A stretch of DNA of 10,527 nucleotides from Arenicellales bacterium (GTDB lineage Bacteria > Pseudomonadota > Gammaproteobacteria > Arenicellales > UBA868). Shown here in pieces: positions 1 to 6,581 of this stretch. The notes beneath the pieces are model-generated. The model searched no databases. It worked only from the letters and a program-made list of their open reading frames with translations, and was not told the DNA's origin. The translations under genes and the position numbers were made by a program. Location of the stretch: positions 1 to 10,527 of the forward strand of contig JAPKAJ010000066.1 of the NCBI GenBank assembly GCA_028825345.1. Direction: 5' to 3'. Within the stretch, counting starts at the first letter, position 1. Every line of letters begins with the position of its first letter.

Positions 1-35
1 GCATTGCGGACAGACCATTGTCTCAAGGCATACAT
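1..35 (-). CDS. Possible start of the next gene of the corrinoid cluster (partial)
   Basis: An ATG at 35-33 on the minus strand begins 5 bp after the TGA (43-41) of the preceding small gene and stays open to the window edge. It gives only about 11 residues, starting MYALRQWSVRN. From memory, proteins with a methylenetetrahydrofolate reductase C-terminal-type domain that accompany DUF1638 and corrinoid proteins begin in a similar way, so this may be that gene. No clear Shine-Dalgarno sequence precedes it, and 11 residues cannot establish a family. It might equally be chance; another ATG lies at 18-16 in a different frame. Confidence 0.35.
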   Translation of the reverse strand, partial: MYALRQWSVRN

Positions 36-40
36 AAGCT

Positions 41-361
41 TCAGTCAGCTTGTGGGGTATTAGCGCTGGCGCTACCCTTTGCCCTGATCAGGGCTAACAG
101 GTCCTCATCCGTATGTGCAGCCTCAAGGCGTTCTACCGTTTGCGTCGCCATCTGATCAAGATCATCGTCGCTGCAGGTCACGCTCTCGCGACGCCATTCA
201 CTTAGGTAAGCATCCGACGAACCTTTACCGGCCCGCATGGCGGCGCGATCGATTGCGTCCTGAAAACGCTGCGCCAGCATAAACCTTACAGTCTGCCGAC
301 CCTTGCGGGCCATGACCAGCGAAGGGATATCCCGCCAAAAAACAGTGATCAACTTTGCCAT
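41..361 (-). CDS. Small protein of the 'virulence factor' family (PF13769-like)
   Basis: A 106-residue soluble protein with no signal peptide or membrane segment. The N-terminal half carries what I recognise as the family core: an 'FWRDIPSLV' segment (residues 8-16), then 'RFQDAIDRAAMRAG' (about 32-45) and 'SDAYLSEWRR' (about 49-58). The acidic C-terminal half is less conserved. The family label comes from annotation history and says nothing about virulence. In proteobacteria I associate it with clusters encoding a B12-binding corrinoid protein, DUF1638 and folate one-carbon enzymes, and that is its context here. The ATG shares one base with the upstream DUF1638 stop (TGATG), and a strong AAGGAG lies just before it inside that gene, so the two are translationally coupled. 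Its function is unknown; an accessory role in corrinoid-dependent methyl transfer is inference. Confidence 0.85.
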   Translation of the reverse strand: MAKLITVFWRDIPSLVMARKGRQTVRFMLAQRFQDAIDRAAMRAGKGSSDAYLSEWRRESVTCSDDDLDQMATQTVERLEAAHTDEDLLALIRAKGSASANTPQAD

Positions 362-987
362 CAGAACTCCTTCGTTGCCGGATCCCGACAGAAACCAGTC
401 AGACTCGTCTCCAACTCTCCGTAACCGGTTCTGATATGTTCAAATTCTAGTCCCAGGGTTTGCGCTGCCGAGCGGGCAGTCTCCAGAGTTTCCTTCGAGT
501 CAGTCTGAGCAAGGTATATCAGCCTGGTGTATGCCGAAAAGTAGGTTTCCAGAAGTTGCGGGTGGCGTTTGATGCCAAGCTCCTCCATCACCAGCCGGTC
601 AAAATGCCGGGCCAGAAAATCGGTCAAATAGAATATCCCCGGTTCACGATCATGTCTGTCCAAAAAGGCTTGTGACCCCCAGAAGAACTCATAACAATGA
701 GCGCCAGGAAGCCTTTCCACCCGCTCTTCTGCGAGAACCGCATCTAGTGCGCCTCCGGTACCACAATCGGCATAAGCGACAAAAATAGAATCGAACGCAT
801 CTCGAGACTGCCGCACCCGTTCGCGCACCGCCGGGGCAATCAGGCGTGGGTGATTATGCAGGCTTGCCGGAAGGCACTGGATCTCAAGGTGGTGCCACTT
901 GTTGAGTCGAACCAGCGCAGTGATCTCATGAGCTAACGCTCCACAGGCAATAACCAGGCTCTTTCCTAACGACGGCGTTGCGGGCAT
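361..987 (-). CDS. DUF1638 family protein of the corrinoid cluster
   Basis: A 208-residue cytoplasmic protein. Visible conserved segments are 'ACGALAHEI' (14-22), 'LPASLHNHP' (39-47), 'YADCGTGG' (about 72-79), 'HCYEFF' (about 96-101) and 'GIFYLTDFLARHFD' (about 117-130). These contain conserved-looking Cys, His, Asp and Glu residues that could bind a metal or substrate; that is inference. DUF1638 proteins are known mainly as neighbours of corrinoid methyltransferase systems, and no biochemical role is known to me. The gene lies 105 bp downstream of the corrinoid protein and overlaps the next gene by one base, so it is probably in the same transcript. The ATG at 987-985 is preceded by a GAGAAAGG-like ribosome site. 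Confidence 0.85.
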   Translation of the reverse strand: MPATPSLGKSLVIACGALAHEITALVRLNKWHHLEIQCLPASLHNHPRLIAPAVRERVRQSRDAFDSIFVAYADCGTGGALDAVLAEERVERLPGAHCYEFFWGSQAFLDRHDREPGIFYLTDFLARHFDRLVMEELGIKRHPQLLETYFSAYTRLIYLAQTDSKETLETARSAAQTLGLEFEHIRTGYGELETSLTGFCRDPATKEF

Positions 988-1092
988 AACCTTTCTCTTG
1001 CAAATAGGTGACGGCGTTCTTTACGTCCGATATGGGAAGATGGTATTTAGCGGGGAAACGCTGGGTCAAACTACTGCCAGCCGACGCATAAG

Positions 1093-1800
1093 TTATGCAG
1101 ACTTTCGCCGCGCCCTGAGCTCAGCAATCAATTGCTTGGCAGTCTCCACCGCGACCGCGGCATCACGGCAGTACGCATCAGCTCCAATGGCCTGACTGAA
1201 TTCCTCGTTCAGCGGAGCACCCCCCACCAGTACAACATAGTCATCGCGCATACCCTGTTCAGTCAACGTGTCGATCACTACTTTCATGTACGGCATGGTG
1301 GTGGTAAGCAGTGCAGACATACCGACTATATCCGGCTTGTGTTCCTCAATCGCGGCCAGGTAATTTTCCACCGGGTTGTTGATGCCGATATCAAAGACTT
1401 CAAAGCCTGCGCCCTCAAGCATCATTCCAACCAGGTTCTTGCCGATGTCGTGAATATCACCTTTGACCGTGCCGATAACGACAGTGCCAATGGATTCTGC
1501 ACCCGTCTCTGCCAGCAGTGGCCGCAGGATTGCCATGCCGCCTTTCATCGCGTTCGCAGACATCAAGACTTCCGGTACGAAAAGAATCCCGTCACGAAAA
1601 TCGATACCGACGATACGCATACCCTCGACCAGAGCATCAGCCAAAACCTTGTCCGGCCCCCAACCTCTTCCCAGGAGTATATTGGTCCCCTCTTCAATCT
1701 CCTCTTTGAGGCCGTCATAAAGGTCATCATGCATCTGCTCGACGAGTTCGTCGTCAGACAGGGTTTGTAGGTCCAGATCATCCTCTTGCTCATCACTCAT
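1093..1800 (-). CDS. Corrinoid (B12-binding) methyl-carrier protein
   Basis: A 235-residue protein with the two-part build of MtbC/MttC-type corrinoid carriers and of the MetH cobalamin module. A helical B12-binding cap covers about residues 12-98, and a Rossmann-type B12 domain about 104-230. The cobalamin signature D115-x-H117-x-x-G120 is present, with H117 the expected lower axial ligand to cobalt, followed by 'SALLTTTMP' (162-170) and the 'GGAP' loop (193-196). Such proteins carry a methyl group on cobalt between a substrate:corrinoid methyltransferase and a second enzyme, often a folate methyltransferase; neither is in the window. I chose the ATG at 1800 (MSDEQ...) over an upstream TTG at 1827 because an AAAGG site lies about 11 bases before it and the TTG would add nine unconserved residues. 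It is the first gene of a leftward cluster. The substrate (methylamine, betaine, sulfonium or methoxy compound) cannot be told from this protein. Confidence 0.93.
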   Translation of the reverse strand: MSDEQEDDLDLQTLSDDELVEQMHDDLYDGLKEEIEEGTNILLGRGWGPDKVLADALVEGMRIVGIDFRDGILFVPEVLMSANAMKGGMAILRPLLAETGAESIGTVVIGTVKGDIHDIGKNLVGMMLEGAGFEVFDIGINNPVENYLAAIEEHKPDIVGMSALLTTTMPYMKVVIDTLTEQGMRDDYVVLVGGAPLNEEFSQAIGADAYCRDAAVAVETAKQLIAELRARRKSA

Positions 1801-2024
1801 CGCATGGGCTACCTTTGTTGGTATCAATACTGGGCACAGGACGGAATTCTAGATAGGAAGCCAAACAGAGTTGTTTTTGTCGCGACACGTCCCCATCACA
1901 GCGCGACACTACAGACTAAAGCGCTAGAATAAAGGCTCCAGTCATCTCGCCGCGGCAGGTATGTGTGGTACTTAGAACCAGATTCTGGTCTTGAGTCGCA
2001 GCAATGGCCTAACAGATAAGATTG
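1801..2024. promoter_or_regulatory. Intergenic region upstream of the corrinoid cluster
   Basis: These 224 bp separate the serine operon from the corrinoid gene and are long enough for a dedicated promoter. I could not find a convincing sigma70 pair on the minus strand. They contain a direct repeat CGCGACAC at 1881-1888 and 1902-1909 (21 bp apart), the first copy inside the palindrome TGTCGCGACA (1879-1888), a hairpin at 1971-1995 and another inverted repeat at 2008-2029. No convincing ORF was seen. A binding site for a regulator of the corrinoid cluster is inference. Confidence 0.4.
1971..1995. repeat. Inverted repeat / hairpin between serine operon and corrinoid gene
   Basis: Arms CTTAGAACCAG (1971-1981) and CTGGTCTTGAG (1985-1995) face each other across a 3-nt ATT centre. 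In plus-strand RNA there are ten pairs, two of them G-U, and one A-C mismatch; the minus-strand RNA pairs less well. No T-run follows on either side, so it is not a clear intrinsic terminator. It may be an operator or mRNA structure. Confidence 0.35.
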
Positions 2025-2029
2025 TTAGG
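2008..2029 (-). repeat. Inverted repeat straddling the DUF1015 stop codon
   Basis: Perfect 7-bp arms CCTAACA (2008-2014) and TGTTAGG (2023-2029) flank an 8-nt loop. The right arm includes the TAA stop (2027-2025) of the DUF1015 gene. On the minus strand the hairpin would form at the 3' end of the serine operon mRNA, but no U-run follows. A weak terminator or 3'-end stabiliser is possible. Confidence 0.3.
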
Positions 2030-3257
2030 ACATCCGCACGAATATTCCGGAGCGAGTCTTGGGATCAAAGCAAGTCGACTTGGGTGGCATGACCTCGCTC
2101 TCGTCGGCAACCGCCATCAATTCTGCCAATGAAGTAGGAAAACAGGCGAATCCCACCTGCCAGCCCTCGCTACAGCGAGCTTGCAGGCCTTCTAACCCAC
2201 TGTCACCAGTCACGTAATCCAGCCGTGGATCGCCACGCACGTCACTAATCCCCAATAAAGGCTTTAGAATCCGGTCCTGCAAGATAGAGACGTCTAGATT
2301 CCGCAATGGCGATTTATCCAACACCGGGTGACGCAGGGTGAGCAGTATGGTCTGCCCATCCAATAGCATCAGGAACTGGCCGCGCTGTGCGGGAAACTCG
2401 ACAGCATGATCGTCGCTTATAGGCTCAACCACGAAGTCTTTCGCCAGTTCGGTCAGTAGATTGGTTGTAGTTCTGCCGCCCAAATCCCGCACGCAACGAT
2501 TAAAGGCTAAAACCCGCAATTGGTCCGCTGGAAACAATGCGGCCAGCAGATAATCCCACGGACCATCAGCCTTGCCGGCAGCCCGGCGACTGGCAGCATG
2601 TCGCAATGTCGAAGCCGCACGATGATGTCCGTCAGTCAGGTAGGTTGATTCAATACCAGAGAATGCCTGGCGAAGGTCATCGCACTGTGAAGTATCGGTG
2701 ATCCGCCACAACCGCTGGCCAACGCCATCTGGCAATACAAAATCGAGCACTGGATCACCCTGGGTTACAGACTCAACGATCGCATCGATTTCTGTAGATC
2801 CGGCATATGCGAGACAGATCGGACTAGAACTCGCACCAACGATATCCAGATAACGGCTGAGACGCCCCTCGTGCTCCTCACGGGTCTCTTCATGCCTTCG
2901 GATAGATCCATTTTCATATTCACCGACCGGAATCTCAGCGACGACGCCGATCTGTGTATGACCATCAACACTAAGCTGGTAAATAAAAACAGCATCGGTA
3001 TCCGAGCCCTGGTAAGAGCCGTTTTTCAACATCGTCTGTAGTTGCTGGACGTTAGCCTCTAGGACTTTCGCTTCTGTCGGTCGCTCATCGGTGGGGAAAT
3101 CATCCGTTACCTGCATAGTATTGATGTAGTTTTTCGGATGAGTTTCGCAAAATATGCGCCGCTGTGCCGGACTCATCGAATCATAGGCCGGACTCACCAC
3201 TGCGGTGGCATGCTGTGGAGCCACTACATACGGCCTGAAAGCGCGAATCTGTGTCAC
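2025..3257 (-). CDS. DUF1015 family protein, third gene of the serine operon
   Basis: A 410-residue cytoplasmic protein without membrane segments. It shows the hallmarks I associate with DUF1015: an N-terminal 'P.....V.SPAYD' segment (14-26), a polar 'RHEETREEH' motif (121-129), and the central 'TDGHHR' motif (208-213) followed by an Ala-rich helix. The start is a GTG at 3257 preceded by a strong AAGGGGGG ribosome site; the N-terminus matches the family start. It lies 36 bp downstream of serC on the same strand, so it is co-transcribed with serA and serC. From memory, DUF1015 genes recur next to serA and serC in several phyla. Because serB, the usual third gene of the pathway, is not seen here, a role in phosphoserine handling is a reasonable hypothesis, but it is inference. 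The family's biochemistry cannot be read from this sequence. Confidence 0.88.
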   Translation of the reverse strand: MTQIRAFRPYVVAPQHATAVVSPAYDSMSPAQRRIFCETHPKNYINTMQVTDDFPTDERPTEAKVLEANVQQLQTMLKNGSYQGSDTDAVFIYQLSVDGHTQIGVVAEIPVGEYENGSIRRHEETREEHEGRLSRYLDIVGASSSPICLAYAGSTEIDAIVESVTQGDPVLDFVLPDGVGQRLWRITDTSQCDDLRQAFSGIESTYLTDGHHRAASTLRHAASRRAAGKADGPWDYLLAALFPADQLRVLAFNRCVRDLGGRTTTNLLTELAKDFVVEPISDDHAVEFPAQRGQFLMLLDGQTILLTLRHPVLDKSPLRNLDVSILQDRILKPLLGISDVRGDPRLDYVTGDSGLEGLQARCSEGWQVGFACFPTSLAELMAVADESEVMPPKSTCFDPKTRSGIFVRMS

Positions 3258-3293
3258 TTATCCCCCCTTCTGACCTAATACGCGACGCGAGAC

Positions 3294-4382
3294 TCAGCCG
3301 GGATGCGCTAAACGAAAAATCGCCATAAAATCTGCCAACGCCTGCACACCCTCGCGTGGCATCGCATTGTAAATGCTCGCCCGGCAGCCACCCACGCTGC
3401 GGTGGCCCTTGAGATTCAATAACTTTGCCTCACCCGCTTGCGTCAGAAAAGTCTTTTCAAGATCTTCACTGGGCAGGCGAAACACCACATTCATCACTGA
3501 CCGGGATTCGACATCTACTGGGCAATGGTAATAGCCATCGCTGGTGTCGATTGTCTGGTAGAGAATGTTCGCCTTTGCTTCAGCCTCACGCGCTACAGCG
3601 TCTATGCCGCCCCTGCCCTGCATCCATTTCAGAACTTTACCTAAAATGTAAATCGGAAAGACCGGCGGCGTGTTAAACATGGAGCCCTTATCTGAGTGTA
3701 TGTCGTAGCGAAGATACCGGGCGATGTTGCGGTTGTTGTCCTCGATCGCCGTCTTGCGGACGATCACCATTGCCATACCCGCTGGCCCAAGGTTTTTCTG
3801 TACACCACCGTACACCAGGTCAAAGCTTTCCCAGGGAATCGGTCGGGACATATAGTCCGATGACATATCAGCGACCAACGGTACGTCCACCTGCGGCCAG
3901 TCTCTAAAGCGGACGCCGCCGATAGTCTCGTTGGAGGTGATGTGCAGATAACGGGTGCCGGACTGGATCTCCAACTCACCGGATTTGGGCATACGGGTAT
4001 AGTTGCATTGCGCCCCATCCCAGGCGGTGTAGATTTCGCCATAGGGTTGAGCATCAGTGATAGCCCCCTTGCCCCAGCTGCCAGAGTTAACGTACGCCCC
4101 TTTGCGCCCTTCACCCAACAGATTCATCGGCACCATCGCAAACTGCAGCGTGGCACCGCCCTGTAGAAAAAGCACCTCAAAGTCTCCAGGAACCCCAAAC
4201 ACACTGCGGACCAGTTCAACCGCCCCCTCGTGTACCGCGACAAATTGCTTCCCCCGATGACTCATCTCTATCAGAGACATGCCAGCTCCCTGGTAATCAA
4301 CGAACTCAGCCTGAGCCTCCTCAAGTACTGAAAGCGGCAACGTACAGGGGCCCGCACTGAAATTGTGCATCCGTTCACTCAT
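3294..4382 (-). CDS. serC: Phosphoserine aminotransferase SerC
   Basis: A 362-residue PLP enzyme, the normal length for the E. coli/Bacillus-type family. It converts 3-phosphohydroxypyruvate plus glutamate into phosphoserine plus 2-oxoglutarate, the second step of serine synthesis, and can also serve pyridoxine synthesis. Visible hallmarks are 'NFSAGPC' near the start (7-13), 'SHRGK' (41-45), 'GGATLQF' (75-81), 'SNETIGG' (150-156), and the cofactor lysine K196 in 'GGVQKNLGPAG' (192-202). The C-terminal 'SVGGCRASIYNA' is also typical. The ATG at 4382 has a GGAG about 8 bases upstream. It starts 27 bp after the serA stop and is followed by the DUF1015 gene 36 bp on, so it is the middle gene of the operon. 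Confidence 0.97.
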   Translation of the reverse strand: MSERMHNFSAGPCTLPLSVLEEAQAEFVDYQGAGMSLIEMSHRGKQFVAVHEGAVELVRSVFGVPGDFEVLFLQGGATLQFAMVPMNLLGEGRKGAYVNSGSWGKGAITDAQPYGEIYTAWDGAQCNYTRMPKSGELEIQSGTRYLHITSNETIGGVRFRDWPQVDVPLVADMSSDYMSRPIPWESFDLVYGGVQKNLGPAGMAMVIVRKTAIEDNNRNIARYLRYDIHSDKGSMFNTPPVFPIYILGKVLKWMQGRGGIDAVAREAEAKANILYQTIDTSDGYYHCPVDVESRSVMNVVFRLPSEDLEKTFLTQAGEAKLLNLKGHRSVGGCRASIYNAMPREGVQALADFMAIFRLAHPG

Positions 4383-4409
4383 AATTCTTGCTCCGCGAAA
4401 AAATCAATA

Positions 4410-5378
4410 TTACGCCTGACCGTTGACACAGTGCAGAACCTGCCCTGTGTTAAAAGCCTTAATGATCTCCAATACACCATCAGCTACCGCTGTCTGGGCC
4501 TGATCGGTCGAAGCGCCGATATGGTGCGTACCGTAGACATTGGGATGCATGGCCAATTGAGAATCAAAAGATGACTGGCTTGCTGCGGGCTCATCAGCAT
4601 AGACATCGAGTCCGACACGCACGCCTTTTTCATCCATTGCTTTAAGCAGGGCGGTTTCGTCTATCACGTCGCCGCGCGATGCATTAAGGATAATCGTTCC
4701 CGGCTGCACCGCCGCGAGAAAAGTGCTGTCCACCAAGCCTCGGGTTTCAGGTGCTGCTGGGACATTCAGGCTGAGAATATCGCAACATGCCAACAGCGTT
4801 GGCAAATCTGGCACGGTCTGTAGTTCGAGCTTGCTGATTTGCTCTTGCATTTCCGGTTTACGATCGGGCTTATCTACAACATACACTTGGATACCAAAAG
4901 CACGGGCCCGCTGGGCAACAGCAAGGCCAATGGCGCCCAGGCCCACAATGCCCATGTGGCGACCGTACAAGCCTTTCGCTGCAGCGTACTTCTTCTTGTT
5001 CCATTGGCCCGCTCGCAAGTCAATTACGTTATCGGGAATATTGCGGTCGATAGCTATCAGCAAGCCAATGACCAGTTCAGCGACCGCTATGGCATTTTTT
5101 CCGGGCACGTTACAGACCGGAATCTTGCGAACTGCAGCGGCTTCCTTGTCAATCGTGTTGGTTCCAGCACCTGCGCGAATCACAAGGCGCAACGCCGCCG
5201 CGGCTGCGATTGCGTCACTGGTCACCCGGGTGCTTCTCACAACCAGCACTTCGGCATCGCCAACTGCCTCTACCAGGGTGTTACCATCCAAGTCCGGTTG
5301 AGAAACACAGTCGTGACCCTGCTGGCACAGTTGTGCCATTCCCGAATCTGGAAACTTATCGGCAAAAAGAATCTTCAA
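4410..5378 (-). CDS. serA: D-3-phosphoglycerate dehydrogenase, short form without ACT domain
   Basis: A 322-residue D-isomer 2-hydroxyacid dehydrogenase. It oxidises 3-phosphoglycerate to 3-phosphohydroxypyruvate with NAD, the first step of serine synthesis; next to serC this is far more likely than another hydroxyacid substrate. The NAD motif GLGAIG is at 146-151 with an acidic D169 at the end of the second strand. The catalytic residues are R235 (in 'NASRGDVID'), E263 (in 'YADEP') and H286 (in 'HHIGAST'). The protein ends after the catalytic domain, so it lacks the C-terminal ACT domain through which E. coli SerA senses serine; feedback control would have to be different. The start is TTG at 5378, supported by a GGAGG just upstream and by the typical 'KILFADKFP' N-terminus. 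Confidence 0.93.
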   Translation of the reverse strand: MKILFADKFPDSGMAQLCQQGHDCVSQPDLDGNTLVEAVGDAEVLVVRSTRVTSDAIAAAAALRLVIRAGAGTNTIDKEAAAVRKIPVCNVPGKNAIAVAELVIGLLIAIDRNIPDNVIDLRAGQWNKKKYAAAKGLYGRHMGIVGLGAIGLAVAQRARAFGIQVYVVDKPDRKPEMQEQISKLELQTVPDLPTLLACCDILSLNVPAAPETRGLVDSTFLAAVQPGTIILNASRGDVIDETALLKAMDEKGVRVGLDVYADEPAASQSSFDSQLAMHPNVYGTHHIGASTDQAQTAVADGVLEIIKAFNTGQVLHCVNGQA

Positions 5379-5598
5379 AATACCTCCGTGTCATAATTTG
5401 CATCAATACGCTTACTGTTCCGCGTTATTCTACGTTCGCCTTCAGATATTGAATACTCCCCCGGCGTACAAATTTGTGTGAAAGGCGGCAAATGTCACAG
5501 CTAAACAAGGAAAATTTGAAGCACCCAAAATTTTCGTTATCGTCTACTGTGGGATGTGCTTATAAGTATGGGCCTAACCTTCCCATACCTACAGTTTC
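5379..5598. promoter_or_regulatory. Divergent promoter region between serA and the EamA gene
   Basis: This 220-bp AT-richer stretch must hold the start signals for the leftward serine operon and the rightward transporter. On the minus strand a TAGAAT (-10-like, 5432-5427) is preceded by TTCAAT (5453-5448) with a short 15-bp spacer. On the plus strand TATAAG (5561-5566) is a possible -10 with only a weak -35. An AT-rich inverted repeat, AAAATTT (5511-5517) and AAATTTT (5528-5534), lies between. No other gene is visible. Confidence 0.35.
5566..5588 (+). repeat. Hairpin just upstream of the transporter start
   Basis: Perfect 7-bp arms GTATGGG (5566-5572) and CCCATAC (5582-5588) surround a 9-nt loop. 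The hairpin ends 10 bases before the GTG start of the transporter and overlaps the best -10 candidate, so it could be an operator or an RNA structure covering the ribosome-binding region. Confidence 0.4.
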
Positions 5599-6444
5599 GT
5601 GCTGATTGAAACTACCGTTCTAGTTCTTGGCGCAGCACTGCTGCATGCGGCCTGGAATACCCTGGTTAAAACCGCCGCTGACCCTTTGGTGTCAGTGGGT
5701 GCCCTCAGCCTGGTCACTGCAGGCCCAGGGCTATTGCTGGTCTTGGTGGTCCCAATTCCAACACTTACTGCGCTGCCCTACCTGGCAGGCTCAGTTGTCC
5801 TTCACTTCGGGTATTACCTGTTTCTGGTCAGCGCCTACCGGGTAGGTGACTTAAGTCACGTCTACCCAATTTCCCGAGGCAGCGCCCCGCTGCTGGTGGC
5901 CCTCGGGGGCATCGTAATTGCTCAGGAACAACTGCCGTTACTGACGCTGTTTGGCATCGCTATTACCAGCATCGGTATCATGTTACTGGCCATATCCGGC
6001 GCTAACTCGAAAACACGAAATCATCGATCAACACCGCGAGCTCTTATTACTGGGGGCTTTATTGCCGCCTACACATTGGTCGATGGATTGGGCGTACGCG
6101 AGGGCGAGGTTGCATTGTCTTATATCGGTTGGCTGTTCCTGATAAACGGGCTCGTCTTTGGTCTTTTTGTTTTTCTTCGACGCCCAGCCGAAATGCTGAG
6201 TTTGTGGCGCAACGATACAGCGCGGGTCGTGGGCGGAGGAATAGCGAAAGCGATCGCCTACGGCACCGTTATATTTGTTATGTACTACAGCCCGATGGCT
6301 GTGGTAGCCACACTGCGCGAGACAAGCGTCATCATGGCAGCATTGATTGGGGTTTACTTTCTGCGCGAGCCTGCTGGCCAACTGCGTATTGCTGCTGCAC
6401 TGCTGGTGGCGGGCGGGATAATCGCGATGAATCTGTCGAGCTAA
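5599..6444 (+). CDS. EamA/DMT-superfamily membrane transporter
   Basis: A 281-residue, very hydrophobic protein with about ten predicted membrane helices in two repeated halves, the EamA pattern. The N-terminus 'HAAWNTLVK' (16-24) is typical of this family, and a 'YPISRGSAPLLVALGG' segment follows in the first half. EamA proteins export or take up small metabolites, including amino acids, but the substrate cannot be read from sequence. The start is GTG at 5599: it gives the expected N-terminus, although no Shine-Dalgarno sequence precedes it. The ATG at 5568 is in another frame and yields only a 13-residue peptide that overlaps the start. The gene diverges from the serine operon, so transport of serine or a related amino acid is possible but speculative. 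Confidence 0.9.
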   Translation: MLIETTVLVLGAALLHAAWNTLVKTAADPLVSVGALSLVTAGPGLLLVLVVPIPTLTALPYLAGSVVLHFGYYLFLVSAYRVGDLSHVYPISRGSAPLLVALGGIVIAQEQLPLLTLFGIAITSIGIMLLAISGANSKTRNHRSTPRALITGGFIAAYTLVDGLGVREGEVALSYIGWLFLINGLVFGLFVFLRRPAEMLSLWRNDTARVVGGGIAKAIAYGTVIFVMYYSPMAVVATLRETSVIMAALIGVYFLREPAGQLRIAAALLVAGGIIAMNLSS

Positions 6445-6545
6445 TCAAGGCCGGCAACACTGCCTAGCCTCCCAGAAGCAGCTCCCCCACCTGACGGCAT
6501 TTTGGCCGGATGTTTTCGGCGCGCTGCCAACTGGGAATATTTCTC

Positions 6546-6567
6546 GAAAATCCCCTCGGCCGAGGGC
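6546..6567 (-). terminator. Probable terminator of the CDF-FKBP operon
   Basis: The 14-bp perfect palindrome CCCTCGGCCGAGGG (6553-6566) lies 16 bp past the FKBP stop. Read on the minus strand it forms a five-pair GC stem with a GGCC loop and is followed by GATTTTC, a weak U-tract. It sits between two convergent genes. The T-run is short, so efficiency is uncertain. Confidence 0.5.
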
Positions 6568-6581
6568 CAGGCAGTCTCGGA

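Noticed and set aside
1132..1770. A 212-codon plus-strand open frame opposite the corrinoid gene
   Set aside because: It is a shadow of the minus-strand gene, whose product carries a complete B12 motif; the plus-strand translation resembles no family.
1801..1827. TTG at 1827 as start of the corrinoid protein
   Set aside because: It would add nine residues with no family match; the ATG at 1800 has a ribosome site and a better start.
1801..2024. Cobalamin riboswitch upstream of the corrinoid gene
   Set aside because: I looked for one because the product binds B12, but I could not recognise a B12-box or the expected fold.
4839..5396. A 185-codon plus-strand open frame opposite serA (and another at 4723-5301)
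   Set aside because: Both lie antisense to a gene with full NAD-binding and catalytic motifs and have no recognisable domain.
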